Below are positions 52,547 through 61,266 of a stretch of DNA of 64,000 nt, piece by piece (positions within the stretch are counted from its first letter, which is position 1; the number at the start of each line of letters is the position of its first letter). The notes below the pieces were generated by a model that saw nothing but the letters and a program-made list of their open reading frames with translations, was not told the origin of the DNA and ran no database searches. This stretch comes from Dongia_B sp035539215 (GTDB taxonomy: Bacteria; Pseudomonadota; Alphaproteobacteria; Dongiales; Dongiaceae): assembly GCA_035539215.1 (NCBI GenBank), contig DATLIX010000091.1, positions 62,001-126,000 of the forward strand, read 5' to 3'. A program made the translations under genes and the position numbers.

Positions 52547-54217
52547 ATGGCGGCCACGCAGATGGCCGGCACGATGCGTGCTGGCCGCGACGAAGTAGCT
52601 GACGTTTTGATTATCGGTGCAGGCCCTTCAGGGTCGGTGACGGCGAAGCATCTGTCCCAGGCCGGCTTCAAGGTTGTGTGCCTGGAACAGGGGCATATGC
52701 CGGACGCCAATCGCTATCCGGGCCGCCGGCCGGAATGGGAGCTGGTCACGCAAAAGCAGTGGCATCCCAACCCCAACTATCGGGACATGCCGCGGGACTA
52801 TCCCATCAACACCAAGGAATCGGATGTCAACCCGCTGATGTTCTGCGGCGTCGGCGGCAGCGCGACACTCTATGCCGGCCACTGGACGCCGTTTCTGCCA
52901 TCGGATTTCAAGGTCCGGTCGCTTGACGGCGTGGCTGATGACTGGCCCTTCTCATATGAAGATGTCCAGCCATTCCTCGAAGAGATCGAGCGGGAGGTTG
53001 GGGTTTCCGGCCTGGCCGGCAATCCCGCCTATCCGACCAAGATGGCCTATCCGACACCGCCGCTGCCCATTGGCAAGGTCGGCCGCAAGGCCGCGGAATG
53101 CATGGATAAGATGGGCTGGCACTGGTGGCCCGGCACCAACGCCATCCCGTCGGTCGCCTATAACGGGCTCAATGCCTGCGTGCGTCGCGGCACGTGCATG
53201 AGCGGCTGTCCGGAAGGCGCCAAATCGACCACCGATCTGACCCACTGGCCCCACGCCCTCAAAGCCGGCGCGCGCCTCGTCACCGGGGCGCGGGTGCGAG
53301 AGATCACCGTTGACGAGCGCGGCCTTGCCACCGGCGCCATCTATATCGATGAGAATGGCCGTGAGCGCCGGCAGAAGGCCAGCACCGTCATTCTTTGCGC
53401 CAATGGCATCGGCACGCCGCGGCTGCTGCTTCTCTCGAAATCGGCCAGATTTCCCGACGGCCTGGCGAATTCGACCGGCCTGGTCGGCAAGCGCCTGATG
53501 ATGCATCCCTTCTCCGCCATCCAGGCCACGTTCGACGAGGATCTGGAGTCCTGGCGCGGCCCCTTCGGCCAGAACATCTCCTCCTTCGAATTTTACGAAA
53601 CGGACGAGCGGCGCGGCTTCGTGCGGGGCGCCAAATGGGGCGCGATGCCGGGCGGCGGTCCTTTGGGCGCGACCAGCTTCGTCGGCTCCAAGGTCTTCAC
53701 CGATCCCAATGCGCGGGTCGAGGATATGTGGGGCACCAATCTCCATGATCTGGTGGCGCGGCGCTTCGGTCATACCCTGGTCTGGGGCATCATCGGCGAG
53801 GATCTGCCGGAGGAATCCAACCAGGTTCTGCTCGACCCGGATATGACCGATACCGATGGGATTCCGGCACCGCGACTGGTCTACAAGGTCAGCGAAAATT
53901 CAAACCGGATGCTGAAGTTCCACGAAGAAAAGTGCGTCGAAGCCTGCAAGACGGGCGGTGCGATCGAGGTGTCCGTTGTCCACCAGATGCGCGATACCGG
54001 CTGGCATCTGCTGGGTACGACGATGATGGGTACCGACCCAAAGAGGTCCGTCGTCAATGAATGGGGCCAATCGCATGATGTCCCCAATCTCTTCGTATTT
54101 GATGGCAGCACCTTCCCGACCTCGGCGGGCCTTAACCCGACGGCAACGATCATGACCGTCGCCTTGCGCCAGTCGCGTCATCTCATTGCGCAACGTCGCA
54201 ACCAGGAGGCCGCATAA
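52547..54217 (+). CDS. GMC-family flavodehydrogenase, copy 2
   Basis: A 556-residue paralogue, roughly 60% identical to copy 1 by eye across long stretches (for example SLDGVADDWPFSYE against TLDGVADDWPFTYE). FAD motif VLIIGAGPSGSVTAKHL, C211-x5-C217-x3-C221 and the active-site pair in TGWHLLGTTMMG and SAGLNPTATI are conserved. GGGGAGGGAACC precedes the ATG, so it is well translated. It arose with its small subunit as a tandem duplication of the two-gene module; the copies may differ in substrate. Confidence 0.9.
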   Translation: MAATQMAGTMRAGRDEVADVLIIGAGPSGSVTAKHLSQAGFKVVCLEQGHMPDANRYPGRRPEWELVTQKQWHPNPNYRDMPRDYPINTKESDVNPLMFCGVGGSATLYAGHWTPFLPSDFKVRSLDGVADDWPFSYEDVQPFLEEIEREVGVSGLAGNPAYPTKMAYPTPPLPIGKVGRKAAECMDKMGWHWWPGTNAIPSVAYNGLNACVRRGTCMSGCPEGAKSTTDLTHWPHALKAGARLVTGARVREITVDERGLATGAIYIDENGRERRQKASTVILCANGIGTPRLLLLSKSARFPDGLANSTGLVGKRLMMHPFSAIQATFDEDLESWRGPFGQNISSFEFYETDERRGFVRGAKWGAMPGGGPLGATSFVGSKVFTDPNARVEDMWGTNLHDLVARRFGHTLVWGIIGEDLPEESNQVLLDPDMTDTDGIPAPRLVYKVSENSNRMLKFHEEKCVEACKTGGAIEVSVVHQMRDTGWHLLGTTMMGTDPKRSVVNEWGQSHDVPNLFVFDGSTFPTSAGLNPTATIMTVALRQSRHLIAQRRNQEAA

Positions 54218-54651
54218 TGTCGACGCCAAAGCAGCTCACGCCCGAGTTACGCCAGCTCTTCGGCGAAATCGCCGATCTTCTGATTCCCGCCTATAAGAAC
54301 ATGCCGTCGGCCACCTCTGTCGGCGCGCATCAGAAGCTTCTTGACGATGTGCTCGACTTTCGCCCTGACATCGGCGAGGCCTTTTACCGCGGCCTCGGCG
54401 CAATCAAATCCGGGCTGATTTCGGAAGATCTCAATGCCCTTTACCGGGCAGATGCGGAGGCCTTCGGCGCGATCAGCCTGGCCGCCTCCGGCGCTTACTA
54501 TATGGCGCCGGAAGTGCGGACGGCCTTGGGCTATCCCGGGCAGGAATCCCTGACCTATGATCCGCACGCAACGCCGGATTATCTGGTCGATCATCTGCTG
54601 GAACGGGTAGCCCGTCGCGGGCCGATCTACCGGCCGACGCCGGCAGGTTAA
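54217..54651 (+). CDS. Small subunit of GMC dehydrogenase, copy 2
   Basis: A 144-residue paralogue of the gene at 52077: LRQLFGEIADLLIPAYKNMPSAT, YYMAPEVRTALGYPGQES and the ending GPIYRPTPAG. Again there is no Tat or Sec signal. It shares one base with the stop of copy 2 (TAATG). Confidence 0.85.
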   Translation: MSTPKQLTPELRQLFGEIADLLIPAYKNMPSATSVGAHQKLLDDVLDFRPDIGEAFYRGLGAIKSGLISEDLNALYRADAEAFGAISLAASGAYYMAPEVRTALGYPGQESLTYDPHATPDYLVDHLLERVARRGPIYRPTPAG

Positions 54652-54725
54652 GCCCCTTCCGGCACCCGGCCATCACTGCCGCGAAGCGACGAGCAACCGC
54701 CTATCCATCCAGATCGGAACGCAGC

Positions 54726-55619
54726 TTGAACATCCCTTTCTGCGCCCCAGCTGACTTCGCCCCGAAACCCCCGCGGACAAGATTGCCCGCGGGGACAATC
54801 GATACGCATTTTCATGTCTTCGGGCCGGATGCGAAATATCCCTATGCGCCCGATAGGACCTATACGCCGCCAGAGGCGAGCCTCGCCGCCTATGAGCATC
54901 TGGCCGACATGATCGGCATATCGCGCGCGGTCATCGTCCAGCCAAGTGTCTACGGAACGGATAACAGCCGCATCCTGGCCGCGATGCAGGAGAGCCGCAT
55001 CCCGATGCGGGCCGTCGCGGTGATCGATCCCTCAACGCCGGACTCCGAACTTGAAGCCTTGCGGGCGCAAGGCGTCTGCGGGGCGCGGATCAATCTCGTC
55101 TTTAACCGGGCGGAAAGCTTCAAAATTGCGGGCAAGCTTGCCGATATGGTACGGGACCTCGGCTGGCATCTCCAGTTTCTGGCCGATGTCTCCCAGATCC
55201 CGGATCTGGCGCGATCGGTCGCCGCATTGCGCCTGCCTGTCGTCTTCGATCATCTCGGCCATGTTCCGGCAGGTCATGGCGTCGGCGACCCAGGCTTCCA
55301 GGATCTCCTGGCACTGCTGCGGGACGGCATCACCTGGGTCAAGCTGTCCGGCGCGTACCGGGCCACCGCGCGAACCCATCCGCCCTATGACGACATCGCG
55401 CCCTTCGCCCAGGCGCTGATTGCCGCCAATCCGACGCGCGTGCTCTGGGGCAGCGACTGGCCGCATCCCTCGATACCCGTGCCGATGCCGAATGACGGCG
55501 ATCTTGTCGATATGACGATGGGCTGGGTCGCGGATTCAGCCTTGCGGCACAGGCTTTTCATCGCCAATGCCGAAAAGCTCTACGGCTTTGAACCGGTCGC
55601 GGAAAGAAGCGGTTACTGA
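54726..55619 (+). CDS. Amidohydrolase-fold hydrolase (2-pyrone-4,6-dicarboxylate lactonase-like)
   Basis: A 297-residue TIM-barrel enzyme. GTIDTHFHVFGPDAKYPY gives the first metal/catalytic His pair, then VVFDHLGHVPAG and WGSDWPHPS near the C-terminus with the Asp. This is the subgroup of LigI and related lactonases or decarboxylases. In this place it probably opens a lactone that the GMC dehydrogenases form, an inference only. The start is TTG at 54726 with a weak ribosome site; a downstream start is possible. Confidence 0.85.
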   Translation: MNIPFCAPADFAPKPPRTRLPAGTIDTHFHVFGPDAKYPYAPDRTYTPPEASLAAYEHLADMIGISRAVIVQPSVYGTDNSRILAAMQESRIPMRAVAVIDPSTPDSELEALRAQGVCGARINLVFNRAESFKIAGKLADMVRDLGWHLQFLADVSQIPDLARSVAALRLPVVFDHLGHVPAGHGVGDPGFQDLLALLRDGITWVKLSGAYRATARTHPPYDDIAPFAQALIAANPTRVLWGSDWPHPSIPVPMPNDGDLVDMTMGWVADSALRHRLFIANAEKLYGFEPVAERSGY

Positions 55620-55629
55620 GAGGGATTCG

Positions 55630-56070
55630 ATGAACTTCTATATCATCGTCGCACTGATGGCCGGCGCCGTCTTGCCGATACAGGCACTGGTGAACGGCCG
55701 CCTCTCATCGGGCCTCGGCAGTGCCCTGCTGGCGGCCAATATCTCTTTCATCGTCGCCTCGATCTGCCTGGTGCTGGTACAACTCGGCCTCGCCCAGGCC
55801 CTGCCGCCCAGCGCGCGGATCGGCGCGATACCGCTCTGGGCGTGGTTTGGCGGCCTGCTCGGCGTCGTCTATGTCGTTGGCGCCATCACCAGCGTCGGCG
55901 CCATCGGCACGACGGCCGCGATCTGCCTGATCATCGCCGGCCAGATCGCCGCGGCCCTGCTTGCCGATCAGTTCGGCCTCATCGGCGCCGCGAGCCATCC
56001 TCTCACCGTGACCCGCCTCATTGGCGCCTTCATGGTCGGTGCCGGCGCGATCGTCGTTCTACGCGGATAA
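55630..56070 (+). CDS. DMT-family transporter, YdcZ/DUF606 type
   Basis: A 146-residue half-size inner-membrane protein with five hydrophobic segments. The family marks are LMAGAVLPIQALVNGRLSS at the start, GGLLGVVYVVGAI in the middle and RLIGAFMVGAGAIVVL at the end. Its substrate is unknown, but related proteins sit beside catabolic genes and may export or import small metabolites. GAGAGGG precedes the ATG at 55630; an in-frame start at 55567 was rejected because it overlaps the hydrolase and lacks a hydrophobic start. Confidence 0.85.
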   Translation: MNFYIIVALMAGAVLPIQALVNGRLSSGLGSALLAANISFIVASICLVLVQLGLAQALPPSARIGAIPLWAWFGGLLGVVYVVGAITSVGAIGTTAAICLIIAGQIAAALLADQFGLIGAASHPLTVTRLIGAFMVGAGAIVVLRG

Positions 56071-56084
56071 GGATCAGTGCAATA

Positions 56085-56123
56085 GATAACGGGGCGACGT
56101 GAGCGCCGCCCCGCTGAGTTATC
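56085..56123. terminator. Hairpin between convergent operons
   Basis: CGGGGCG (56090-56096) pairs with CGCCCCG (56107-56113), and an outer GATAAC (56085) pairs with GTTATC (56118). It lies between the stops of the YdcZ-like and GlcG-like genes. There is no T-run, so termination may need Rho or may be weak. Confidence 0.6.
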
Positions 56124-56132
56124 GAACTTGAT

Positions 56133-56537
56133 TCAGCCGGCGATCGCTTCCGCGGCTGCCGTCGCAATCGCCTCGTCGTCGGGCGGCATGCCGCCGGCAA
56201 CACCAACAGCGCCGATCACATTGCCCTGGTGAACGATGGGGACCCCACCGGCGAAAACCACCCAGGCTTGCCGGTGCGAGTGCTCCATGCCGTAGAGCGG
56301 GCCACCCGGCTGCACCAGTGGCATCACGTCACCCGTCTTCATGTTCAGCGAGCGCGCCGTGTAGGCCTTGGCCTGCGATATCTCGATGCTCGCGAGCAGC
56401 GCATTCTCCATGCGGACAAAGCCCAGCAAATTTCGGCCGCCATCCACGATGGAGATGCTGGAGGGCGAATTCAGGTCCTTCGCCTTCTTCAAGCCGGCCT
56501 GAAGCCCGGCCTGGATCTTTTCTGCTGTAATCGTCAC
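56133..56537 (-). CDS. GlcG/HbpS-like haem-binding-fold protein
   Basis: A 134-residue alpha/beta protein. The family core is ALLASIEISQAKAYTARSL, GGVPIVHQGNVIGAVGVAGG and DDEAIATAAAEAI. The name GlcG comes from the glycolate oxidase locus; HbpS binds haem in Streptomyces. The biochemical role in catabolic clusters is unclear. The start is GTG with AGAGGAGG upstream. Last gene of the minus-strand transport/catabolic operon. Confidence 0.9.
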   Translation of the reverse strand: MTITAEKIQAGLQAGLKKAKDLNSPSSISIVDGGRNLLGFVRMENALLASIEISQAKAYTARSLNMKTGDVMPLVQPGGPLYGMEHSHRQAWVVFAGGVPIVHQGNVIGAVGVAGGMPPDDEAIATAAAEAIAG

Positions 56538-56554
56538 GGTATCCTCCTCTGTCT

Positions 56555-58054
56555 TTAAGCCGCTGTTCTCGTTCCACGTCCGCCCATGGAGATGGCGAGC
56601 AATTGGTCGTAATTGCAGTCCTGTTTCGGCGCATCATGCACGACCGCCCCGTTGCGAATCACGATGATCCGTTCCGCCAGAGACAGGATTTCCTTGGTCG
56701 ATGACGAGATGACGATGACGGCGGCACCGCCTTCAGCCAACCGCAGGATGATGTCGTATATTTCCTTGATCGCCCCGACATCGACGCCTGATGTCGGTTC
56801 GACGAAGACATAGACGCGCGCATCCGCCTTCAGCCATTTGCCGATCACGGCCTTTTGCTGATTCCCGCCGGAAAAGAATTTCGCCGCCTTGTTCGGTTGC
56901 CGCGGATTGACGTTCAACTGATCCATCACGGCATTGGCATAGGCGGCTTTTCGCTTGGTATTGACGATGGCAAAGCGGGACAGGGCGCTGAGCACGGGAA
57001 GCGCCACATTCTCCGCCATGGTCAGATTGGGAAAGAGCGCCTGCTTCCGCCGGTCCTCCGGAATGACCGCAATGCTCGCAGCGCGTGCATCTGGCGGCGC
57101 CGAAATCGACACCTTCTTCCCATCGATGCGAATCGCTCCGTCGCTGCGCAATATGCCGCCGAGTGCCAGCTCGATCTGCTCCATGCCGCCACCGACGGGG
57201 CCGGTGATGCCGATAACCTCGCCGGCATGGACCTGCAGCGAAATCGGCTTCAATTTCGCGGTACGAAGCCCTTCCAGCTCGAGGACGACAGTATCGGTGG
57301 AGTGTCCGGTATTATAGGTCTCGAGGTCGCTGCGGCTGCGGTCGACCATGAGTTCCGTAACGCGCTCTTCGCTGATTTCGTCACGAGCGAGGGTCGCCGA
57401 TATCTTGCCCCCGCGCAGGATCGTGACCCTGTCACAGATGCGTTTGATCTCCTCGAGGCGATGCGAGATGTAGATGATCGTTATGTTCTGGGCGAGGAAG
57501 TTCTGGATGATCTTGAAAAGCAGCTCCACCTCGGAAACGGACAGACGGGCGGTCGGCTCATCAAGGATGATGACTTTGTATTTCCGGTGAAACAGGGTGC
57601 CGAGCGTCACCAGCTGCATCTCCGCCGCCGACAGCGTCCTCGCCAGGCGATAGACGTCGATATCGATGCCGATCTCCTTGAAGATCGCCTTCGCCTCGTC
57701 ATGTATCCTTTTGTAGTCAACAAGCCCCTTCCCCGGCTCGTTTCCAAGCAGGACGTTCTGACCGACCGTGAAACCGCCGATCAGCTCCGCATCCTGATAG
57801 ACGGCCCCGAGGCCGAGCCGATGGGCGTCCAGCGGGTTACGGATATTGACGGGCTTGCCATCGAGGAGGATCTCGCCGCCGCTTGCGCCATAGACCCCGG
57901 TCAGTATCTTGATCAAGGTGCTCTTGCCGGCGCCGTTCTCACCGAGCAGGCCGTGAACCTCGCCGCGTTCGAATCCCAGATTGATTCCCTTCAGCACCTT
58001 GGTGCCGGAGAAATCCTTGGTGAGATCGCGGACTTCGAGCAGTGGCTGGGACAT
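56555..58054 (-). CDS. Sugar-type ABC transporter ATPase with two ABC domains (RbsA-like)
   Basis: A 499-residue protein. Domain 1 (to about residue 240) has Walker A GENGAGKST, and Walker B ILDEPTARLS. Domain 2 has a degenerate Walker A (TGPVGGGMEQ), signature FFSGGNQQKAVIGKWL and a Walker B that reads VFVEPTSGVD, with Val before Glu. This is the usual RbsA/MglA pattern, where only one site hydrolyses ATP well. GGAGGCG precedes the ATG. It drives import through the permease encoded 15 nt upstream. Confidence 0.95.
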   Translation of the reverse strand: MSQPLLEVRDLTKDFSGTKVLKGINLGFERGEVHGLLGENGAGKSTLIKILTGVYGASGGEILLDGKPVNIRNPLDAHRLGLGAVYQDAELIGGFTVGQNVLLGNEPGKGLVDYKRIHDEAKAIFKEIGIDIDVYRLARTLSAAEMQLVTLGTLFHRKYKVIILDEPTARLSVSEVELLFKIIQNFLAQNITIIYISHRLEEIKRICDRVTILRGGKISATLARDEISEERVTELMVDRSRSDLETYNTGHSTDTVVLELEGLRTAKLKPISLQVHAGEVIGITGPVGGGMEQIELALGGILRSDGAIRIDGKKVSISAPPDARAASIAVIPEDRRKQALFPNLTMAENVALPVLSALSRFAIVNTKRKAAYANAVMDQLNVNPRQPNKAAKFFSGGNQQKAVIGKWLKADARVYVFVEPTSGVDVGAIKEIYDIILRLAEGGAAVIVISSSTKEILSLAERIIVIRNGAVVHDAPKQDCNYDQLLAISMGGRGTRTAA

Positions 58055-58069
58055 CGACGCCTCCGGCGA

Positions 58070-59095
58070 TCAAATGAACTTCAGGTGGATTTCTTCGCGA
58101 TTGAGCATGGCATTGGCGCCCACCGCCAGAATGAGGATCAGGCCGGAGAACAGCTGGCGCGCGGCGAAGGGAAAACCGACCATGTTCATGCCGGAATTCA
58201 CCATGTAGATGAAAAAGACACCGAGCAGCGTTCCGAAGACATGGGGTTTGCCTTTACCCAGGACCGTTGCACCGAGGAACACAGCCGCGAAGGCCTCGAG
58301 CAGATAACCCTCGCCGCCGACCGGCTGGGCCGAGGATGAGATCGAGGTCAGGATCACTCCGCCGATCGACGACATGACGCCGGCAAATATGAAGGCCAGG
58401 ATCAGCCAGTTATAGACCTTGACGCCCGAGTAGTAGGCAGCCATCGGGTTGTCGCCAACTGCTGTTATGTAGTGGCCGGGCTTCGTCCGCGTGGCAACGA
58501 CATGCATGATGGCGACCACCGCCAGCAGGACCAGGACGGGGAAAGCGACGACGCCGATCTTGCCCTGGCCGATAAAGAGAAAGGCGGTTTGCGAATAGTC
58601 GACGGCCACCTGATAACCGTCGGTCAGGAAGATGTTGATACCGCCAAGCACGAACATCATCCCCAGGGTCACGACAATGCCGGACAGCCGCCCATAGGTC
58701 ACGAGAAGCCCATTGATCAGTCCGATCATCGCGCCGACGCCAAGCGCACCGACGATGGCAAGCCAGGGGCCGACCATTGGAATGAGGAAGGCGGTAACGA
58801 TGGATGTGGCCGTCACGGTGAGGCCGACCGACAGATCGAAGCTGCCGCCGACGACCACGAAGGTCAGGCCCGTCGACACCAGGCAACTCACGATCATGGA
58901 GAAGAGGATGTTGTTGAAATTCGAAACGGTGAAGAAGTATGGCGATGAGAGGGCAAATCCGAGCGCGGTCAAGAGAATGACGACGATGGTTCCCCAACGC
59001 CGCAGAAATTCGACCAGAAATGGAGATGTTTTCTCCTTCGAACCGCTCTGCATCTGAACACTCCCGGTGCTGGTCTGCGAAACCTGCTGTGTCAT
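58070..59095 (-). CDS. Sugar-type ABC transporter permease (RbsC-like)
   Basis: A 341-residue inner-membrane permease with about nine to ten segments. Typical stretches: VVGGSFDLSVGLTVTATSIV, GLINGLLVTYGRLSGIVVTLGMMF, AVGDNPMAAYYSGVKVYN, GEGYLLEAFAAVFLGATVLGKG. One permease gene only, so a homodimer is expected. It follows the SDR by 29 nt. Confidence 0.93.
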   Translation of the reverse strand: MTQQVSQTSTGSVQMQSGSKEKTSPFLVEFLRRWGTIVVILLTALGFALSSPYFFTVSNFNNILFSMIVSCLVSTGLTFVVVGGSFDLSVGLTVTATSIVTAFLIPMVGPWLAIVGALGVGAMIGLINGLLVTYGRLSGIVVTLGMMFVLGGINIFLTDGYQVAVDYSQTAFLFIGQGKIGVVAFPVLVLLAVVAIMHVVATRTKPGHYITAVGDNPMAAYYSGVKVYNWLILAFIFAGVMSSIGGVILTSISSSAQPVGGEGYLLEAFAAVFLGATVLGKGKPHVFGTLLGVFFIYMVNSGMNMVGFPFAARQLFSGLILILAVGANAMLNREEIHLKFI

Positions 59096-59124
59096 GGGAA
59101 CCTACCCGGATTCAATAAGGGGGT

Positions 59125-59880
59125 TTAAGAGTTGTAGACGCCGCCGTCGATGGTGATGGCCTGTGCCGTCATGTAGGCCGATTCATCCGACGCCAGGTAG
59201 ACGAAGAGCGGGGCGATCTCGCTCGAAACAGCCTGGCGGCCGAGAGGAACGACGCTGGATACAACCTTCTTCTGTTGATCCGCGCCGCCCATGAAGCTGA
59301 TCGCCGGCTGATTGAAGGCAGTGTCGACCCAGCCGGGGCAGATCGCGTTCACACGAATATTGTCAGGCGCCAGTTCCATCGCGAGCGCCGTGGTGAAGGC
59401 GATGACGGCACCTTTGGATGCCGAATAGGCGGTCAATCCTGGGCCACCGCGCTTGCCGGCGAGGGACGAGGTGTTGATGATCGAGCCCGTCTTGTTTTTC
59501 CGCAGATGCGGGATGGCGTATTTGGCACCGAAGAAATGCGCACGGGCATTGACCGCGAACAGGGCGTCCCACTTCGAGGCATCGAACTCGGTCACGGCGC
59601 CGGAATGCTGCAGGCCGGCATTCTGGCACAGCACATCCAAGCCGCCGAGCTTGGCGCTGCCCTCGTCGACCAGACGGCGAACGCTATCTTCGGAGGTGAC
59701 ATCGACTTTGATAAACGTGACAGAGCTGCCGAAGCTGCTTGCTGTCGACGCTCCCGCCTCGTCGCGATCGCCAATGACGACTCGCGCCCCCTCTTCGACA
59801 AAGCTTCGAACGGCTTCCTTGCCGATATTGCTGACCGCGCCGGTGATGATGATGCGCTTCCCCGCAAGACGTCCGCTCAT
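59125..59880 (-). CDS. Short-chain dehydrogenase/reductase
   Basis: A 251-residue SDR. TGAVSNIG takes the place of TGxxxGIG, the Asp of VIGDRDEA suggests NAD, and CQNAGLQ, INTSSLAG and the catalytic YSASK follow, ending AQAITIDGGVYNS. GGAGGAGG lies 4 nt before the ATG. Inside an operon with transporter and tautomerase genes it probably oxidises the imported polyol or sugar. Confidence 0.9.
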   Translation of the reverse strand: MSGRLAGKRIIITGAVSNIGKEAVRSFVEEGARVVIGDRDEAGASTASSFGSSVTFIKVDVTSEDSVRRLVDEGSAKLGGLDVLCQNAGLQHSGAVTEFDASKWDALFAVNARAHFFGAKYAIPHLRKNKTGSIINTSSLAGKRGGPGLTAYSASKGAVIAFTTALAMELAPDNIRVNAICPGWVDTAFNQPAISFMGGADQQKKVVSSVVPLGRQAVSSEIAPLFVYLASDESAYMTAQAITIDGGVYNS

Positions 59881-59909
59881 TTTGCCTCCTCCACTCTGCT
59901 GCCGAATTA

Positions 59910-60098
59910 CTACTTGAGATCCGAAAGGAGCCGGCCGCCACGCCCCCAGCTTTCCTCTTCGACCTCGTTGATGATGACGTGAACGCGCTCTTCCACGGCG
60001 CCGCAGACATCGACGAGCGTGTCGGTCATGCGCCGGACGATCTCCCGTTTTTGCTCGACGGTGCGGCCGCTTTTCAGATGAACCTGAACGACAGGCAT
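59910..60098 (-). CDS. 4-oxalocrotonate tautomerase-family enzyme
   Basis: A 62-residue subunit. After Met removal the N-terminus is Pro (PVVQVHLKSGRTVEQKREIV), the catalytic base of the family. It ends with NEVEEESWGRGG. Such enzymes move protons between keto and enol forms of oxo acids. The ATG at 60098 has GAGGAG 7-8 nt upstream and leaves Pro1 in place; the ATG five codons further up would bury it, so it was rejected. Confidence 0.9.
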   Translation of the reverse strand: MPVVQVHLKSGRTVEQKREIVRRMTDTLVDVCGAVEERVHVIINEVEEESWGRGGRLLSDLK

Positions 60099-60142
60099 CT
60101 CAGGACTCCTCATGCTTTGAACGCAGACGGATTAAACGGATT

Positions 60143-60174
60143 AAAGAGCCCGGACCGGAAGGCCCGGGCTCTTT
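60143..60174 (-). terminator. Hairpin after the sugar-binding protein gene
   Basis: AAAGAGCCCGG and CCGGGCTCTTT form an 11-bp perfect stem with a 10-nt loop, 12 nt past the binding-protein stop. On the minus strand it ends in TTT only, so read-through to the tautomerase operon is likely. Confidence 0.7.
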
Positions 60175-60185
60175 CTCGCGAATAC

Positions 60186-61247
60186 TCAGCCGCCGTATTG
60201 CTTCAGGAAGGCGATCGCGTCCTCGTCCATTTTCTTGACATCGGCCAGGGCCTGCGCAGCCTCGGCCTTGGTGATCTGCGTTACCGGCACGCGGCTATGG
60301 AACTTCGGCACGTCTTCGCCGCGGCCGAGCTTCATGGCGATATCGGCGACCTGCTCGCCCATCAGATGCCATGGCACGTCGGTCGAGAATTCAACCGGCG
60401 AATCCGGCTTCGACATCTCTTCCAGGAGCTGGTTGGAGAAATAGTGGTTGAAGATGCGGACATCGGTACGGTTCATCTGCTTCAAAGCCTGGGCGGCGCC
60501 GATGGTCAGCGGCCACCACCAGGAGATGATGCCGGTCAGCGATCCCGGCGCTGGATTGGCCTGAAGAAGCGAGAGGACATTCTCGCGCCCTTTCGAGATC
60601 TGATCCTGTGTCGAGACGCTGCCCGACATGAAGGGCAATACCTTCATGCGCGGCTCATAGCTCGCCATAAGGGCGAACTGGTCGGCTTCCTGGTCGAACG
60701 GCGTATAGAAGCCCTTGCTTTCCGCCGTCTGGACGAAGGTGCCCTGGCGCTGGGTCGCGTTCTGGACGTAGTAGGAAAGCGTCATGCCGGTGCCGTAGGT
60801 GTCCTCGGTCACGAACGGCGAGTCCTTGACAGGGACGGCGAAGCCGACGGTCTTGATATTGCGCTTCTTGGCTTCGTCGACGATATAGGCCGTTTCCGAT
60901 TCAAGCGAATAGATGCCGAGCACGAGGACATCGATGTTGCGGTCAAGGAGAGCCCGCGCCGATTCCTGCTCGCTCTGCTTGCTCGGCGTGCCGCGCACGG
61001 TCACCGGTTCGCCGCCCATGTCGACGACCTTTTTCAGCAAGGTGTAGCAGCCGCGGCGCCAGGGCTGGTTGAAGGGACCATAGTTAAGGCCGAGGCCCAC
61101 GCGGACCTTCTTGCCGGTATCGGCCAAAGCCGGCTTCGCCAATTTGGAAGCGAGAATTCCCGCCGTTGCCAGTGCGCTGCCCTTTGCCAGCAACTGACGG
61201 CGGCTCACCCCCGCTGTCGTCTCTTCCACCTTGATCTCTTCACTCAT
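60186..61247 (-). CDS. Sugar-type ABC transporter substrate-binding protein
   Basis: A 353-residue periplasmic protein of the ribose-binding (Peripla_BP_4) group. A Tat signal is clear: SRRQLLAKGSALATAG with cleavage near LAD (residue 43). The body begins VRVGLGLNYGPFNQPWRRGCY and has LDRNIDVLVLGIYSLES and SWWWPLTIGAAQAL. The ligand is unknown. AGGAGG lies 5 nt before the ATG. It is followed by a stable hairpin and then the rest of the operon. Confidence 0.92.
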   Translation of the reverse strand: MSEEIKVEETTAGVSRRQLLAKGSALATAGILASKLAKPALADTGKKVRVGLGLNYGPFNQPWRRGCYTLLKKVVDMGGEPVTVRGTPSKQSEQESARALLDRNIDVLVLGIYSLESETAYIVDEAKKRNIKTVGFAVPVKDSPFVTEDTYGTGMTLSYYVQNATQRQGTFVQTAESKGFYTPFDQEADQFALMASYEPRMKVLPFMSGSVSTQDQISKGRENVLSLLQANPAPGSLTGIISWWWPLTIGAAQALKQMNRTDVRIFNHYFSNQLLEEMSKPDSPVEFSTDVPWHLMGEQVADIAMKLGRGEDVPKFHSRVPVTQITKAEAAQALADVKKMDEDAIAFLKQYGG

Positions 61248-61266
61248 GGTTTCCTCCTAGGTTGAC

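Noticed and set aside
54726..55619. Protocatechuate/PDC aromatic pathway
   Set aside because: The LigI-like and PcaD-like hydrolases alone do not show an aromatic pathway; no ring-cleavage dioxygenase is in the window.
56855..58339. Plus-strand frame of 494 residues over the RbsA-like gene
   Set aside because: Antisense to an ATPase with all motifs; composition is that of a shadow frame.
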